Source: Adiantum capillus-veneris (taxonomy: Eukaryota > Streptophyta > Polypodiopsida > Polypodiales > Pteridaceae). Taken from it: a stretch of DNA of 64,000 nucleotides. The translations under genes and the position numbers were made by a program. The notes beneath the pieces were generated by a model, which saw only the letters and a program-made list of their open reading frames with translations, had not been told where the DNA came from and did not search any database. Location: positions 2,152,501-2,216,500 of the forward strand of contig CM043954.1 in the NCBI GenBank assembly GCA_014529385.2, given 5' to 3'. Positions 50,330-63,404 of this stretch are shown piece by piece (position 1 is the first letter of the stretch; each line of letters begins with the position of its first letter).

Positions 50330-51705
50330 GTAACAATGTGACTATATGGTTGGCTTGTGACTATTTTTTCCATATGTCTATGTTGGTTTGGGAGTTATAT
50401 GAGACCACCTCGTGAGTTTACATGCCATATTTCAATTCTTTTTTATAGAGCATAGTAGAAGGTTTGTTCTAGATTCTTTTTGTTTAGGTTACTAGAAGTT
50501 GACAAATATTTAATTCAAGGAATTTTTGTTAGTCTTAATTTTTTGGAATGTCCTATATTTCTTGTAGAGGCCTTTATGATAAAGATGGAGACACATTTTT
50601 TGAAATTTTTACGGTGAAACAAAGAAAAATCTAGCAAAATAGTTTTGCCTATAGTTTCTGTGTGTGGTTTGTCTTGGACAAGTTATAGTCACAACAATGA
50701 GACTATATGGTTGTCTTGTGACTATGTTTGGCGCCAGTCTATGTTGGTGTGAGAGTTATATGAGACCACCTTGTTTTTCTACATGCCATACTTTCAATTC
50801 TTCTTAAGAGAGCATAGTAGAAGGCTTTGTTTTGGATTCTTTTTGTTTAGGTAATACTTAACAAAGATTTATTTCAAGGGATTTTTGTTAGTCTTACTTT
50901 TTTTGAACGTCCTTAATCTCTTGTAGAGGCCTTTATGATAAGGTGGAGATGCATTTTTGAAAAAAAAATCATTAAAAAATGAAACTCCGATGAATTTTTT
51001 TTGTATATAGTCTATGCATGTGTTTTGTCTTGGAAAAGTTCTAATTAAAACAATGAGACTATATGGTTGGCTTGTGGCTATGTTTGGTACTAGTCTATGT
51101 TTGTGTGGGAGTTATATGAGAACACCTTGTCTTTCTACATGCCATACTTTCAATTCTTCTTAAGAGAACATAGTAGAAGGCTTTGTTTTGGATTCTTTGT
51201 GTTTAGGTGGTAGTTAACATAAAATTACAATAGACAAGCAATAGTCATAACAATGAGACTATATGGTTGTCTTGTGACCATGTTTGGCAATAGTCTATGC
51301 CGGTGTGGGAGTTATATGAGAACATTTTGTCTTTCTACATGCCATGCTTTCAGTTCTTCTTAAGAGAACACTTTGTCTTTCTACATGCCATGCTTTCTAT
51401 TCTTCTTAAGAGAGCATAGTAGAAGACTTTTTTTTTTTATTCTTTTTGTTTAGGTAGTAGTTAACAAGGAATTATTTAAAGGGACTTTTGTTAGTCTTTT
51501 AATTTTTTGAAACATCTTTAATATCTTATAGGGACCTTTATGCTATAGGTGGAGACTTATTTTTCAAAAAATTACGGTAAAACGAAGGAAACTTTGTTGA
51601 ATTTCTTTTTGTCTTTTTCTATTTGAAAATCTGGTTTTGGATTCATATTGATTACTTCTAGCCTATAGTTTGTGCACATGTTTTGTCTTAGACAAGCTCT
51701 TTTAT
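50330..51705 (+). repeat. Tandem repeats (about 356-361 bp) downstream of the methyltransferase gene
   Basis: Units start with a variant of AATGAGACTATATGGTTG at about 50335, 50696, 51052 and 51252 (the third is shortened to about 200 bp). Each contains GTCCTTAATCTCTTGTAGAG and CTTTATGATAAGGTGGAGA-type sequence, which is also in the 404-bp units upstream of the gene (same strand). A short tandem duplication around CTTTGTCTTTCTACATGCCA lies at about 51330-51415. Confidence 0.88.
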
Positions 51706-52589
51706 ACCATGTTGAATTGCAAAAGAACGAAAAAATAGTACTAATTGCAAAAGCACGAAAAAAGAAGCTCCCAAAAAAAAATCCTTATTTCAGACAGGTG
51801 ATGCCTCATCTATTACACTTCTTAGGCGAATCCTATTGCAGTAGGGGAATGAACACCCATGGCATAAGGATTTTAGATGTGATTGTTGGATTTCCAACAA
51901 CTGCTTCACACAATATATTATGTTCTTGGAGAGCCAAGACATGCCCTCTACATGATGGCGTTGATGTACAATACCAAATTAGCCTTCTCTAAGCTTCTTC
52001 TCGATGTCAAGTCAAAAAATGCACTCATATTATTCAACTACCCAAATGGTTGTGCTAGGTGTGATGGATATGTGGTCCAAGTTGCTACAAGCTTCACCTT
52101 TGTTGGACAAGTTGCTATAAGCTCCCCTTTCAATGTTCTACCAATTCCTCGTCCACAGCTTCAAATTCCATGTCTTTGCATACTCTTTTATGCAAAATGA
52201 ACTTATAGTGTACCATATTTTCATGCTTAGATTTCTCTCTTTTTCCTTTTCCTTTGTATGCGGCTTTGCACGATTTGGTTATGTGGATTGATCAATACTA
52301 TATCCATTGCTACTTTTTAGGATGTTTTTTACAATGTTATGTATTATGTGGTTGATAGTTGCATTGTTTGCACATTTTTTATTGCTCTTGACAATACGAA
52401 CCACCTTTGTGACGATCTACTGAAAGCAATTCTCACCTGCAGTGATCCTCTCTATCTTACGAAATTGATGAACTACTTATAATACGCACAAATTTGTAAC
52501 AAAAATTCATTACTATTTAGTGCATATGCTTATCAATAAAGTGGAAGACAAAGAATTATCACAATAAAACATTAAACATGGTATACGCA
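51706..52589. other. No gene recognised
   Basis: Frames near 51672-52200 are open but have no family features. Confidence 0.4.
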
Positions 52590-53793
52590 TTCTAGAAGAA
52601 TCAAGCATGGGTCTCTATTGCAAAACAAGATCAGTCTTGGGCTATCATGACCAAGAATATGATAGACAAGGCAAAAGTTGGCTCTAAAGGTAGTCAGTGG
52701 AAAGGGATCAAGGTGTACGACAAACTATTAGCCCCAAGGTGGTCTAGCTTGAGACTAGGTGGCATCACAAAGAGCTGGTGCGAAAGTGCAATAGAGCAGC
52801 AGGGGTATTGGAATGGGGTGAATTAATCAAATACTTCTTGCATTAGTCCCCTTGGCTGTGTACAATTGCTGGTGTAATTATGAATCCTTATTAGACATAA
52901 ATTGCAAGAAGGGTGAACGATAAAGGACTCCAATGGTTGGTCAACATCTGGGATGAAAATAGCAAGTGATAGAAATCCTCTGACCAGTTGACTGCCTAGT
53001 TTCAACTCAATAGCACTAAGAAGCTACTAGTCAGCAGAGTTGTAGAAGGCCTAGACAATATTTTGACGTTGATTTGAGATTCTACTTTTGAGTGAAAAGC
53101 TTTGAAATGGCCCATAAACCGCATACCAAAGGCATTTACAAAACATTATTGCACGAGGCTGATTGGTTCAAGCCATTTTGTTAAACCGCATACCAAGGGC
53201 ATTTACCAACCGTTATTTCACGAGGCTGATTGGTTCAGCCCCTTGAACAAACAGTGGAAGAAAAAATAGTCAAAAGCTCGATGGGTTGAGGTCACAAAGA
53301 ACATTTGGAATCCAAAGTGGACTCATTTTATGAAGGTTTTTCTATGGAAGGTGCTATGGAGGGCTCTACCAATAGGTGTCAAGATTCAGGCACGTTGTAT
53401 TGGGTATGATAGATGTTCAGGATATAGATTGGCTAGCGAAGACCTTGCCCATTTTTCATAGAATGCCCGACAATTAGAAGCCTGGCAAGGAAGGTGTGCA
53501 AATGGGTACAAAGAACGTGGAAGATAGGGTTCTTCAAGAGGGATATGTGCCTTGGTGGAAAACATTTTCGAAGTCCTGTGCTTCTAATCTGTACTCAAAT
53601 TGTTAGATACTGCTTCTTCGGTAATATCTGGAAGGCCAAGAACTGCCAGGTCTTTGATTGCAACCTATCTGGGTCTAGCTTCTCAAAGATTGTACAAGAA
53701 AGCAAGGAAATGATATATGTGTTAGGCAAAGGGCAAAACTCGGATGATTCGCTTAGGGCGACCCTCGCCATCCAAGTCAGCCTTGTTGTGTAA
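52590..53793 (+). pseudogene. LINE ORF2 C-terminal remnant (zf-RVT type)
   Basis: Around 52600-52830 a frame reads like the region after LINE RT (SWAIMTKNMIDKAKV, LRLGGITKSW). At 53282-53462 comes WNPKWTHFMKVFLWKVLWRA and ARCIGYDRCSGYRL, then after a one-base loss near 53460 IECPTIRSL and WVQRTWKIGFFKRDM up to TAA at 53791. This is the zinc-binding reverse-transcriptase tail common in plant LINEs. It is unlike the C-terminus of the LINE at 26-30.5 kb, so another family. A direct duplication of about 65 bp (AAACCGCATACCAA...GGCTGATTGGTTCA) lies at about 53118-53237. Confidence 0.7.
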
Positions 53794-54080
53794 AGGATCG
53801 GTAATAGTTTGTTGCTAGGTATTGCTAACTAGGCTCCGATGTAACCATCTGCCCCTACTCACAATTGTGAGTTTTCCAAGAAAAACAAGAATCAAGCATG
53901 GGACATGCCATTCTTGTAGCTTCTCCAACAACATAACTAGTCAATTTAAGGACAATTTGTCGTGGCATGATGACAAGAACACTAGCAAGAAATCCCCCAA
54001 TTTTTCCAAACAATCAAAACCTAGCCAAATTAACAAACATCTATTGGAGTCTCTCCACTAAGGGGAGTTTACAAGCATGT

Positions 54081-54525
54081 TAACCATTTGGTTTTGCACA
54101 TATGGAAGACCTGATTGGGGGAACTACCATCTCGTGTGAAGGCTCCACAACGACCAACTAACATTAAAACACGGTAATCATTTGGCTCCTTCATACAAAA
54201 GACTTGGTCAATTAAACGACCATCCCTTGAAGGCTCGCCAAATTTCTAACTAAGAATATAACATTTTAACCATTTAGTCCACGTATGTAGAAGACCCAAT
54301 TGAGTGAAAGACCATTTTGCATAGGCTCACTGGCTAACAATACAACATGTTAACCATTTGTTCACACATACAAAAAGATATAGTTGAGTGAAAGACCATC
54401 TCCTAAAGGCTAACCAAATGGCTAACTAACAATAAAACATGGTATCCATTTGGTTGGGGCATACTGAAGACTTAATCAAGTGAATAAATATCTCTTGAAG
54501 GCTCATCAAATGACTAACTAATATG
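54081..54525. repeat. Five tandem units of 85-94 bp
   Basis: Each unit starts near TTAACCATTTGG and contains AGTGAAAGACCATC, GAAGGCTC and AACTAACAATAAAACATG variants; starts at about 54081, 54175, 54266, 54351 and 54443. Confidence 0.85.
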
Positions 54526-55455
54526 GTATGAAATCGATAACAACCACAATCTAGAAAATAATTCATAAAAAGAAGGAACATGTAAAGAAATTACCGCGCA
54601 AAGTCTATCACAAAAATCATGACACTTTCTCAATGTCTCTTTCCCTCTAGCAACTCTATACAACAACCTAAAAATGTGAGAAGATGGGGCCCTTGCAAGT
54701 TGCTACCCTAGCCCCACCGAGTTGTTTGGAGGTCTTCATGTCACCCTGTTAGGTGACGTGTGAATGGTGAAAATGGTGAATTAGGTTGTTTTGTGGAAAC
54801 TATTTGTGATCACCAAAAAAAGTCAATGATCACACACGCTAACCTTTGTGAAAAATCTTTGTCTAATGCGTACAAAAAGATCTCAATTCAATTTCAGTAT
54901 CAATAATAAGTCAAAATCGTAAAGAACTATGAATTGAAATGCTATATTGACTATTTTATTATGAAAACAAGTAGGCGGTTCGCCATGAATCTAGAAAACA
55001 TGAGGAGACATGGGCCCATTTCAGACAGGGGATGCGATCATGGATGGCATTTTTGTAGAAGAGGGTATGTTTTTTTATCACTCTAGTGATAAAATTAGGT
55101 CTCCCCAATCTCGGAAAATCAAAAATCCTTTCAAAATATCTCGAGTGCATAAGTGAAGGGTGAGTTTAAGAAATAAAAAGACCATGGAGGTGGAGAGTCA
55201 AAAATTTTGTGTGCATATAAATAGAGATAGTTTTTCTTCTTAATTTTGCTTCCTCTAGCGTTTTCAAGCCATTAGGAAAGCCTTTCAATTTTTTTAAAGT
55301 TGGCTTGCAGTTCAAATAATTGTAATAAGCTTATGTGTGTGTTCATATAACAAATCGTTGAGATTTGTCTCTCAAAAAAGGACAATAGTATGTTACATAG
55401 GCCGAAGTGGTAAGTGGATTTGAAATTGCTATATAGTTCTTTTTTCCTAATGCAG
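54526..55455. other. No gene recognised
   Basis: Non-coding by eye. Confidence 0.4.
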
Positions 55456-55543
55456 AAGCATGGAGAGAGAGATCTAGTGGAGGTCACCAGGCAAGAGGAG
55501 TTAAAAAGGAGGGTGGAGGAGGCGCGTGCTCGTGGAGCGGAAT
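55456..55543 (+). other. Possible isolated exon, unknown gene
   Basis: After a pyrimidine-rich stretch and TGCAG, the frame reads KHGERDLVEVTRQEELKRRV then EEARARGAE and TAA. The charged helical composition looks protein-like. Candidate donor GT sites lie near 55527-55535. I cannot name the family; it may be chance. Confidence 0.25.
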
Positions 55544-55762
55544 AACCATTGATGAGCCTAGCAACAACATGGCAAAAAGATAACCTACCCGCTCTCAATT
55601 CGCACATTCACATAACGAGAAACATTAGGGTCATTTTATTTTTGCTTTGTAAATGCACTACACATGATGATGTATTCAAAATTGCAGGCTTCATTGTATC
55701 CTGGTCTCAATTGGTCAAGGTATATATATTCATATCGTAATTATTCGTGACCACACTTTTGT

Positions 55763-55765
<3 letters not shown>

Positions 55766-55825
<60 letters not shown>
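55766..55825. repeat. (GT)30 microsatellite
   Basis: Perfect GT run. Confidence 0.97.
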
Positions 55826-55828
<3 letters not shown>

Positions 55829-56429
55829 AAGCAAACTTAAAGGCACTAGATGGTGTGTTCTTGAAGAAACTTGGAGTGGTTGTAAACTCAGATGAGAGTC
55901 TTTAGTTGCAAAGCCTTTGTGCAAGTGCCAAAAGAGCTCAAAATGAATCTTGAACCAAACTCATAGATGTGTTTTTTCCTCATCTATGGAGCAAATGGTG
56001 AGATGGAACATTGTTTGTCACATTGAGTCAAAGAAAATAGGTTTTCCATAGGCCACATGGTGAAGGAAGTGTGTAGAAAAGTGCCCCCGCCCCCAAAGAG
56101 CAGTAGTCACTCTCCCATGGGTACCAAGTTGTGTCCAAAATTAGACAAGAGGGGGTTGTGTGGTACCATTCATGGAGTGTGATGTGTGTCCATAGCTTCT
56201 TCTAGGAAGGGGTACAAACTACTCGTACAAAGAATTGGAGCTTATATGTTGAGAAAGGTGATCTTGCCATCGTGTGTGCATATGAATTTCTATGTGTGTG
56301 TGTGTGTGCATGCATTGCTGCTGAGACTCTGTTGATTATAGCATTATGATTTGAGTGTGTATGTGGAGTGAATCCCTCCCACATTTGGTGTGCTTGTTGT
56401 GGAAGTAGATTGGGCTTGGCTGGAAACAT

Positions 56430-56430
<1 letters not shown>

Positions 56431-56462
<32 letters not shown>
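56431..56462. repeat. (GT)16 microsatellite
   Basis: Perfect GT run; a shorter one lies at about 56294-56308. Confidence 0.95.
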
Positions 56463-56466
<4 letters not shown>

Positions 56467-59400
56467 TCCCATACTTGTTGTGTCGGAGCCTTCATGCCTT
56501 AGCCACACTATGAGCTCCACGAATTGAATTTTTTTTGTGTTGATTAGTGTGTATAGCTCACCACTACAATGTCTAGACAATTTTAAGTTTTACATGCATA
56601 TGAGAGAGAGTTGCTAAACTAAAGTGAATGCAAATCTTAGCTAGTGATCTAAATGCATATCACCCAAGGGATGCACCTTGTAGGTATGTAGGTGTTTTAC
56701 GTGCAGAAAGGGGATTTTCTATTAGACTCTGATCACACATTATATAGAATCTTTGTAAGGTGCCTCTGAGATATAACACTTACAGAGAATTTTTTGTAAG
56801 GTGAACCCTCTGAGATATATCATAACACTTAATGATGACACAAGTTTATTAGATGGCACCATCTTGGGACATGTATCCGATAAGATGCACATTCATGCTG
56901 GCTAGTTGACACTATGGGAACACTAACCTTGATGTATGCATACCTAATTTGGACACCCTGCCTATCGACACTCTCATGGAGCAAGGAGGGTTCACAACAT
57001 TAAAGCTAACGAACAATTAAGTTGCATTAGAGCTAACGAACAATTGGTTTTTTTGTTAATCTCTTTGATCCTAGCGTTCAACACTATTTACTTTCCAATT
57101 CATCTTATGCTCTAAGCATTGCTCGAGTGTAAAAGACTTAGGATATGGTTTGAACTAAACCTTATGTTGTTATCTCTATTGAGCTACATGGAATCGAAAA
57201 GAGCATATGCATGCAAGTCATTTGCACTTTGGTTTGTGTAATTTCCCACAATTAAACTTGTAGAAATTGAGCTCCTTACGTATAAATAAAGCTAAGTATA
57301 ATATTCCGCCCAATTTTGACACAAGGGTCCTTGGGCATGATGGCTAATTACCTTGACTATTGCTAGTAGGTCTCACAGTTGAATTGCATACTACTTAAGC
57401 AAGCATAATAAACTTGACTGAATTGCATACTGTTTAAGCAAGCATAGAAACTTGACTGAGTTGGATGTCAGATGGGCCATCTAGCTTACTTAGCTTGACG
57501 ATGACCATCCTATCTGGCACCATGAAGCCCACATTTAACAATTAATGATTATTGCTATCAATTCTAGACAAGACCATCAATGGATTCAACACACTTTTGG
57601 CACCTATAGCTTTTTTAGAATTAGAAAATCACACCCCTAAGGGACAATTGCCACAAAGCTGGCAAAAAATATAACTTCTATCAAAAGTACTTTGTTATTT
57701 AAAACAATTGCTCATAAACACATACACTACTTGTACTAATTTACAACTTCTACCAAGAGTAATTTGTTATTTAAAACAATTGCTTATAAACACTTTTTGT
57801 ACCAATTACAAATAAGTTTAAACACTAAAAGCAATGTACCTCCTAATTTTCAATCTGAGAGACGATCTCACCTTGATTGCATTGTAAAGAGCTAGTATAG
57901 CAGGAAGTCCTCTACATAAACCATCTTTCACACACTAGTCACGGAAAAAGATAGGTTACGGAAACCAAAAATTGTACTAACAATCACATTCATACTTTTC
58001 AAAGCAAAGTGCAAGGCTACTTTGATGTAAAAGAATACATAGGTTATTGTTAACAGCACCACCACCGCAACGAACAGGAGAGAACAAAACTACAACCTGA
58101 GCATCCACTACACAAATAAGCATTGCCTATATACTCTCATCGAAGTACTTTTACCCAAGTTACAGAAGAAGATAAAAGTAGATATCTTACTCTGCGGAAG
58201 GCCATCAAAAAGAATGGAAGATCCTATTTCACATCTTCAAGTTCAATGTTGCTTCCATTACAAATGCTTCCACCCTCAATGTTGTATCCTCTAGCTGCAA
58301 CCGCAAGTGAGGACGCTTCAGTCGAAAGTGTTCTAAATGCTATGAATCAAGTCCACATTGCTGAGATTATTACACAAAAAACCAACCACCCTGGACATGC
58401 CCAACAATGAAGGCAAATGGCAAGGCTAACGTTGCTAAAGAAGGAGAAAGCAATAATATACATGAGTCATAAAGCTCCTACCCCTCTGTCATAGGAGGAA
58501 TTTGTTGTTGGGACAGCTTTTGTTGTCGGAGTTTCTTAGAGGACACTTTTGTTCTCCAACCAGGACCCATTTGTTGGTGGAATAGTCTTTGTCATTGCCA
58601 GTTAGTCATGTTGTCTACCTATTCATGAAATGGCTATTATGCTGTTATCTAGTCCTACTGAAGAAAGGAGTTTTGTGTCGTGTCTTAACTCATTATCCAA
58701 GGCTCAAGGGGAGGGTGGTTGGGGATGAGCTCATGTCCATGTGTGTGCTCCATCTTGTAGAAAGATGTATCCGTGTATACCCATAACCTACTAGTTATAT
58801 CTAGAAGGGTCATTATGCATCCAATATATCATCCAAAGATCAAGCATCTATCCTGCAATGAGAATCAAAATTTCTTAGCTCAAGATGATGCAGAGACCTA
58901 CGATGCCAACAGTGACATCTATACAAGAAATTACCTCGCACTCACTTCAAGCTAAGGAGAAATTCTGGTGTTTACTCTCACTATGGATCAAACCGCAACA
59001 TGAAACCCCACATTCTGCCCCGACGTTTATGTTCGAAGTTCCCAAACATGAAGTTTTAAATGCATACAAAACTAATGAAGATAAAAGGGTAAATTTTAAA
59101 ACTGCATACAAAACTGAAAGCCCGGGGAAGAGTAACTACGAGGAAGACCAAAGATAGGGAGAGGATGGTCAAAGAAGAAGCTCGGCATAAACACTACAAA
59201 CTCAACCAACCAATAAGAGGCAGACAATCAACGATTAATCACAAGGGAGCATACAAAGCCAACCCTGGCCATCAGGGCACATTGAGCAACTCAAGTTGAT
59301 GCCAAGAAGCTGAGAGTGCACAGCAAGCTGCTGAACACCACCAATTTCAAGCAGAGGGAGGGTTGCTGGCCAAGAAGTCGTGATGACCCTCTGTAACAAA

Positions 59401-59554
59401 ACAAGGTCAGCAGACGACAACTCACAACCTTATTCTGAGAAATGGATAAGGACGGGGGTGCGCGCACACACATGCTCATAGACCCAAGCACACGTGCAGA
59501 ATTGCGGCACAGGGACAAACACCGAGAGGACAGATTAGAAGAAGAGCCACACTG

Positions 59555-59563
<9 letters not shown>
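56463..59563. other. No gene recognised
   Basis: Several open frames (58123-58410, 58885-59157) lack family features. A small duplication (TGACTGAATTGCATACT...AAGCAAGCATA) occurs at about 57365-57450. Confidence 0.4.

Positions 59564-59599
<36 letters not shown>
59564..59599. repeat. Run of 36 G
   Basis: Perfect homopolymer preceded by eight T and a C; able to form G-quadruplexes if real. Confidence 0.9.
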
Positions 59600-59601
<2 letters not shown>

Positions 59602-61080
59602 GTTTCATTTCAAGCTGCGGCGAGTAAGGTAGCATGAAGGGGGAGGGGAGCGGGCAGGGGTGGTACAACTGTCACAGATTGTATTCCTTCTCCGCATTGC
59701 AAAGCTTTCATAGACCAGTAGCACTACTATTTCAATAGCAAGCTTTGCTGCCAGTGTTGACAGTGATGATTTTCAACTTAAATTAGTAAAAACACATCCA
59801 CTTTTCTGCAGCAATATGTATCTCCTTGTACATGCCAACTAGCATAACTGCATGCCACCCAAATAATGGTTTTTTTCTCCTTACTTCTTCACATAGGAAG
59901 CACGACTAGTTCTACACACAGCACAGGACAGATACCATACTTCTCAGCCAATACTACTGTCAATTATTTGGCGAGCAGGCTCACAAGTGAAGACAGAGAA
60001 GGAAACCTTTGGTGATCAGGCACAGAATCAAAGACCTATACATATTGTATCTTCAACTAGCAATACAGCAGCTATACAAATTTGTTGCAGGGTCATCACC
60101 ACCTTAGGTTTGAAAAACTTGAACAAACTTCGCCATAGTTACAACAAAGGCACCTATTGCAGCACTTTACCGTTAACCCCTTTAGCAAGCCACGCTAACC
60201 ATTCTTAGTAACCTGCAGGTTTGTCAAAAGTACCAGTTAAAGAGGCAGGTGCAGCACCTCAAAATCCAGGCCTTGTTAACCACCCGACTTGAAACATTCG
60301 ACTTAAATAAGCAGATGTATTGAGAATTAAATGAGCCAAGACAACAGCACCAAAAATCATCCGACGAAAGTTATCCAATTGGCAACGTGTGGTGTCTAAA
60401 GAAAAAGTCCACTTTGCTCGAGTTCCATTTGCATACCACTTATGCAGTCAATAATAAACATACACAATTCCTACAAAGCAAATTTCTGTTTATTTTTGTT
60501 ACCAACCATCTCAAAATGCTGTTCTCAACTTCAAATACACAAAACTTATCATCACATCCGGCAGAAAATGAGTCAGCATTGTTCCAAGAACTATACTCCC
60601 AACTGAAAAGCTACCACAATCACTTCAGCAATAGTAAAGAAGGCTATCAACCCCTTATGTCTGAACTAAGACTGCAAACACCAAAACAAGAAAAAACATA
60701 TCCTATGATCTATCTAGTCTCATGCACATACTGTTGCTTTTGATTGGTCAAAAGCCTGGGCAAAATATACCACTCTCCCAGGACAGAGACACTGCAAAGG
60801 TTTCACACAGTGTCACGTGACACATCCAACCCTATGTGTCCGTGGACAAGCTACAGCATGACCAGGATTCAGTCTAGAATAGCAAGTGATCTGGCACTTT
60901 TGTGAGTTTGTTCGCAAACCGTGCATGACCAATCACTTAGATTAGATGCATATCCTCCGGTTGCACACAGCATGATCATAAGCATTCCCATCAGAATCCA
61001 TCAGGGGAATTTTCCAGAGCATTAAACCTATTTTCGCTATTTTTGACATTTTTTTACTTATTTATTAAGTGACTTTTGTT
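59600..61080. other. No gene recognised
   Basis: Non-coding by eye. Confidence 0.4.
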
Positions 61081-61112
61081 GGAAAGTAGGTAGGGCAAAT
61101 TTACTAAGTTTG

Positions 61113-61120
61113 TATAAATA
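61113..61120 (+). promoter_or_regulatory. TATA box candidate
   Basis: TATAAATA followed by about 1.2 kb of GC-richer, leader-like DNA in which a GCGTTTTT(G)CAG-type motif recurs (about 61223, 61250, 61407, 61435, 61485, 61608 and 62290-62330). It looks like the U3/R part of an LTR or a long leader. Confidence 0.5.
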
Positions 61121-62576
61121 GAAACCTAGCGCTAGCACTTTCTAGCAGAAGAGGCAGCAGGAGCACCTTGCTCAACAGGCAACTTCTCAGCAAGACCCCC
61201 CCATCAGAGACTGATCAGCCCTAGCGTTTTTGCATGGTGCAAGTCTGCTAGCGTTTTTCAGTTTTTAGCCCTATGACTTCACAGCATAGCCATTGTGGTA
61301 GCAGATCCTTACCGCCTTGACTTGCCCGCGACAGACAGACAGACCCTACCGACAGCAGAACAACAGGAGAGCCAGCATTTTTGCATCAGCACAAAGATCA
61401 GCCCTAGCGTTTTTGGATGCCAGACAACTCAGTGTTTTTGCAGATCTTCGCGACGGAACCTCATTAAGCACCAGCGTTTTCAGTTTTCAGTACCCGCAGT
61501 AGAACCCCCCAACCTCGCAAATCTCACCTTTCCCGCAGCAGTTCCTCACCGCACGGTGGGATCCATATAAGTTTACAGTTTCAGCCCGGAAAACGCAGAT
61601 TACAGCATCTGCGTTTTCAGCGCAGTTGCCATCGACATCGTCACCGACATAGAGGCAAAATCCAACAAATAAAGATTTGCAGATTTCAGCCCTTAGCATT
61701 TTCAGATTTCAGCCCGTCTCGTCATCGACATCGTCGGCAAGTCCAAGCATTGTAGAGATTTGTGCAATCATAAGTAGACCGCTCTTGCCATAGAGAGTGG
61801 GGCCTTCGGAGGAGGGTTCGACAACATTCTGGTGTCGTATTCTCTTCTCTCTTCTCTCAATCTCATGCACCTTCACGCACAATGTCCATTCACTTTGTTC
61901 GTGTTCATTGCACTCTCTCATTAAGAACGTAAGGCTCTCTCTTCCATAAGAAAAGGAACCTTGAGCACAGTTCGGAGCACTCATCTTGAGAAAGTACAAC
62001 ATTCATTCCGCTGCACCTTACACATAGATTTTCAAGTGCCTAGCATTCCCTTGCACCTAAAGTTTCTGCAACCCATCGATAGCTGCCCCTTGCATTTCCC
62101 CAAGGCTGATTGCCCTCCCTTCAGCCTGCATTTTCCAGCTACATCCCAGCCCATCTGCAGCCTGTTGTGGCAATCTCTGGCAGCCTGCTGCCGCCCTCCA
62201 TCTAGCGCCTCCATTAGCTCTTGGATCTGAACATCTGCTGCCCCATTCTTTCCGCAGCTTTTCAGACCTACAAAAGCGTCAAGTTTGCGGTGTTTTTGCG
62301 TCTCAGATCTGTGTTTTTGCAGCCAGCAATCAGCCCTTGGATTCTCTTGTTACAGTTCCATCTTCTGCCTGGCGATGGCTACAATATCTCCCAGGAACAG
62401 TTTAGTGAGTGAGGGCTGTTTTGTGGCTGTGTCCGGTCATATCTGAGGTAGGCGTACCTTCTCCATGGTGCCGGTTAAATGTTGTGCCCACCCGGAAGGC
62501 TGGCATGAGGCAGAACCCCTATTCCTAGGGTTTCCCGAGGTCAGAGTCACATAGTTATTGTCACAAACTGCTGACA
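61121..62576 (+). other. Leader- or LTR-like region with reiterated GCGTTTT motif
   Basis: Repeats of CAGCCCTAGCGTTTTTG and relatives, CT-rich blocks, no long conserved frame. No second copy exists in the window to define LTR ends. Confidence 0.4.
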
Positions 62577-62760
62577 TGTCAACCACTAAAGACGAAGGGG
62601 GTTAGGGCCCCCTGATCCTAACCCTAGCCAACCTACAAATCCTGACAGAGGGGCCTAAACCCTAACAGAAGGAGCAGAGTAGACTTTCCAAACTTATTGA
62701 AGATGGCCGAGGGGCCTAAAGAGTTAGGACAACCCAACTTGCAAAACCTCGCCTTACCTC
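62577..62760 (+). pseudogene. Possible gag N-terminus remnant
   Basis: The ATG at 62577 reads MSTTKDEGG, stop, GPLILTLANLQILTEGPKP, stop, QKEQSRLSKLIEDGRGA. This LANLQ...LTEG...KEQSRL...LIED layout is reminiscent of retroelement Gag starts. It is short, has two stops, and follows the leader-like region; weak support. Confidence 0.3.
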
Positions 62761-63404
62761 AAAAATAAAGCAAAGACACACGAACACTCAATTGCGTATA
62801 TGTTGACGATGTGGCAACCTGTACGGCAGAACCCGGAAATTGCGTTGGCTGACTGTACGTATGTCCGTAAATTGTGCTGGCAGATTTGGAGCACCAATTT
62901 TCGCGACTACATGCTTTCAGATCAATAGCTTTATATATGGGATGCTTTTGGACAGGCCAATGGCCTTTAAATACGTACATTGGGCTCTCTCTCTCTCTCT
63001 GGCATTCTACCGCGCGGAGGAGAAGAGCAGAGCCAGCCAGTAGCACCTTGATGAAGCAATATAAAGAAATACCAAAAGGGGTGCCACAGTTTGGGGCCAT
63101 TGCATTCTAGGAGTGGAACTCTGCCACTCCGTGTAGATTCTCTCTCTCTTTCAGTTCAGTAGTTTTGAAGTGCTTAAAGTCTATTCTCTTTCATTTGGCA
63201 CGTGGTGCCCGTCCCGTTACAGTTATTTGCTTTCCCTAGGCCAGATTTGGTCTCCTAGACCATCTTATTATCTCACTTGATGACATGGCATATTTATTGC
63301 GCACCCCAGTTCTTTATGAGGTGGTGGGTGTAGGATATTGAGTAGGGCAACTTTGGTGAGTCCCCATATAGAGACCCCCACATCCCTTGTACTTACATAT
63401 CGTT
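62761..63404. other. No gene recognised
   Basis: Contains short CT runs (62987-63000) and TATA-like AT stretches; no coding support. Confidence 0.35.

Noticed and set aside
58123-58410. 95-codon open frame
   Set aside because: No recognisable domain, ordinary composition for chance, no splice or promoter support.
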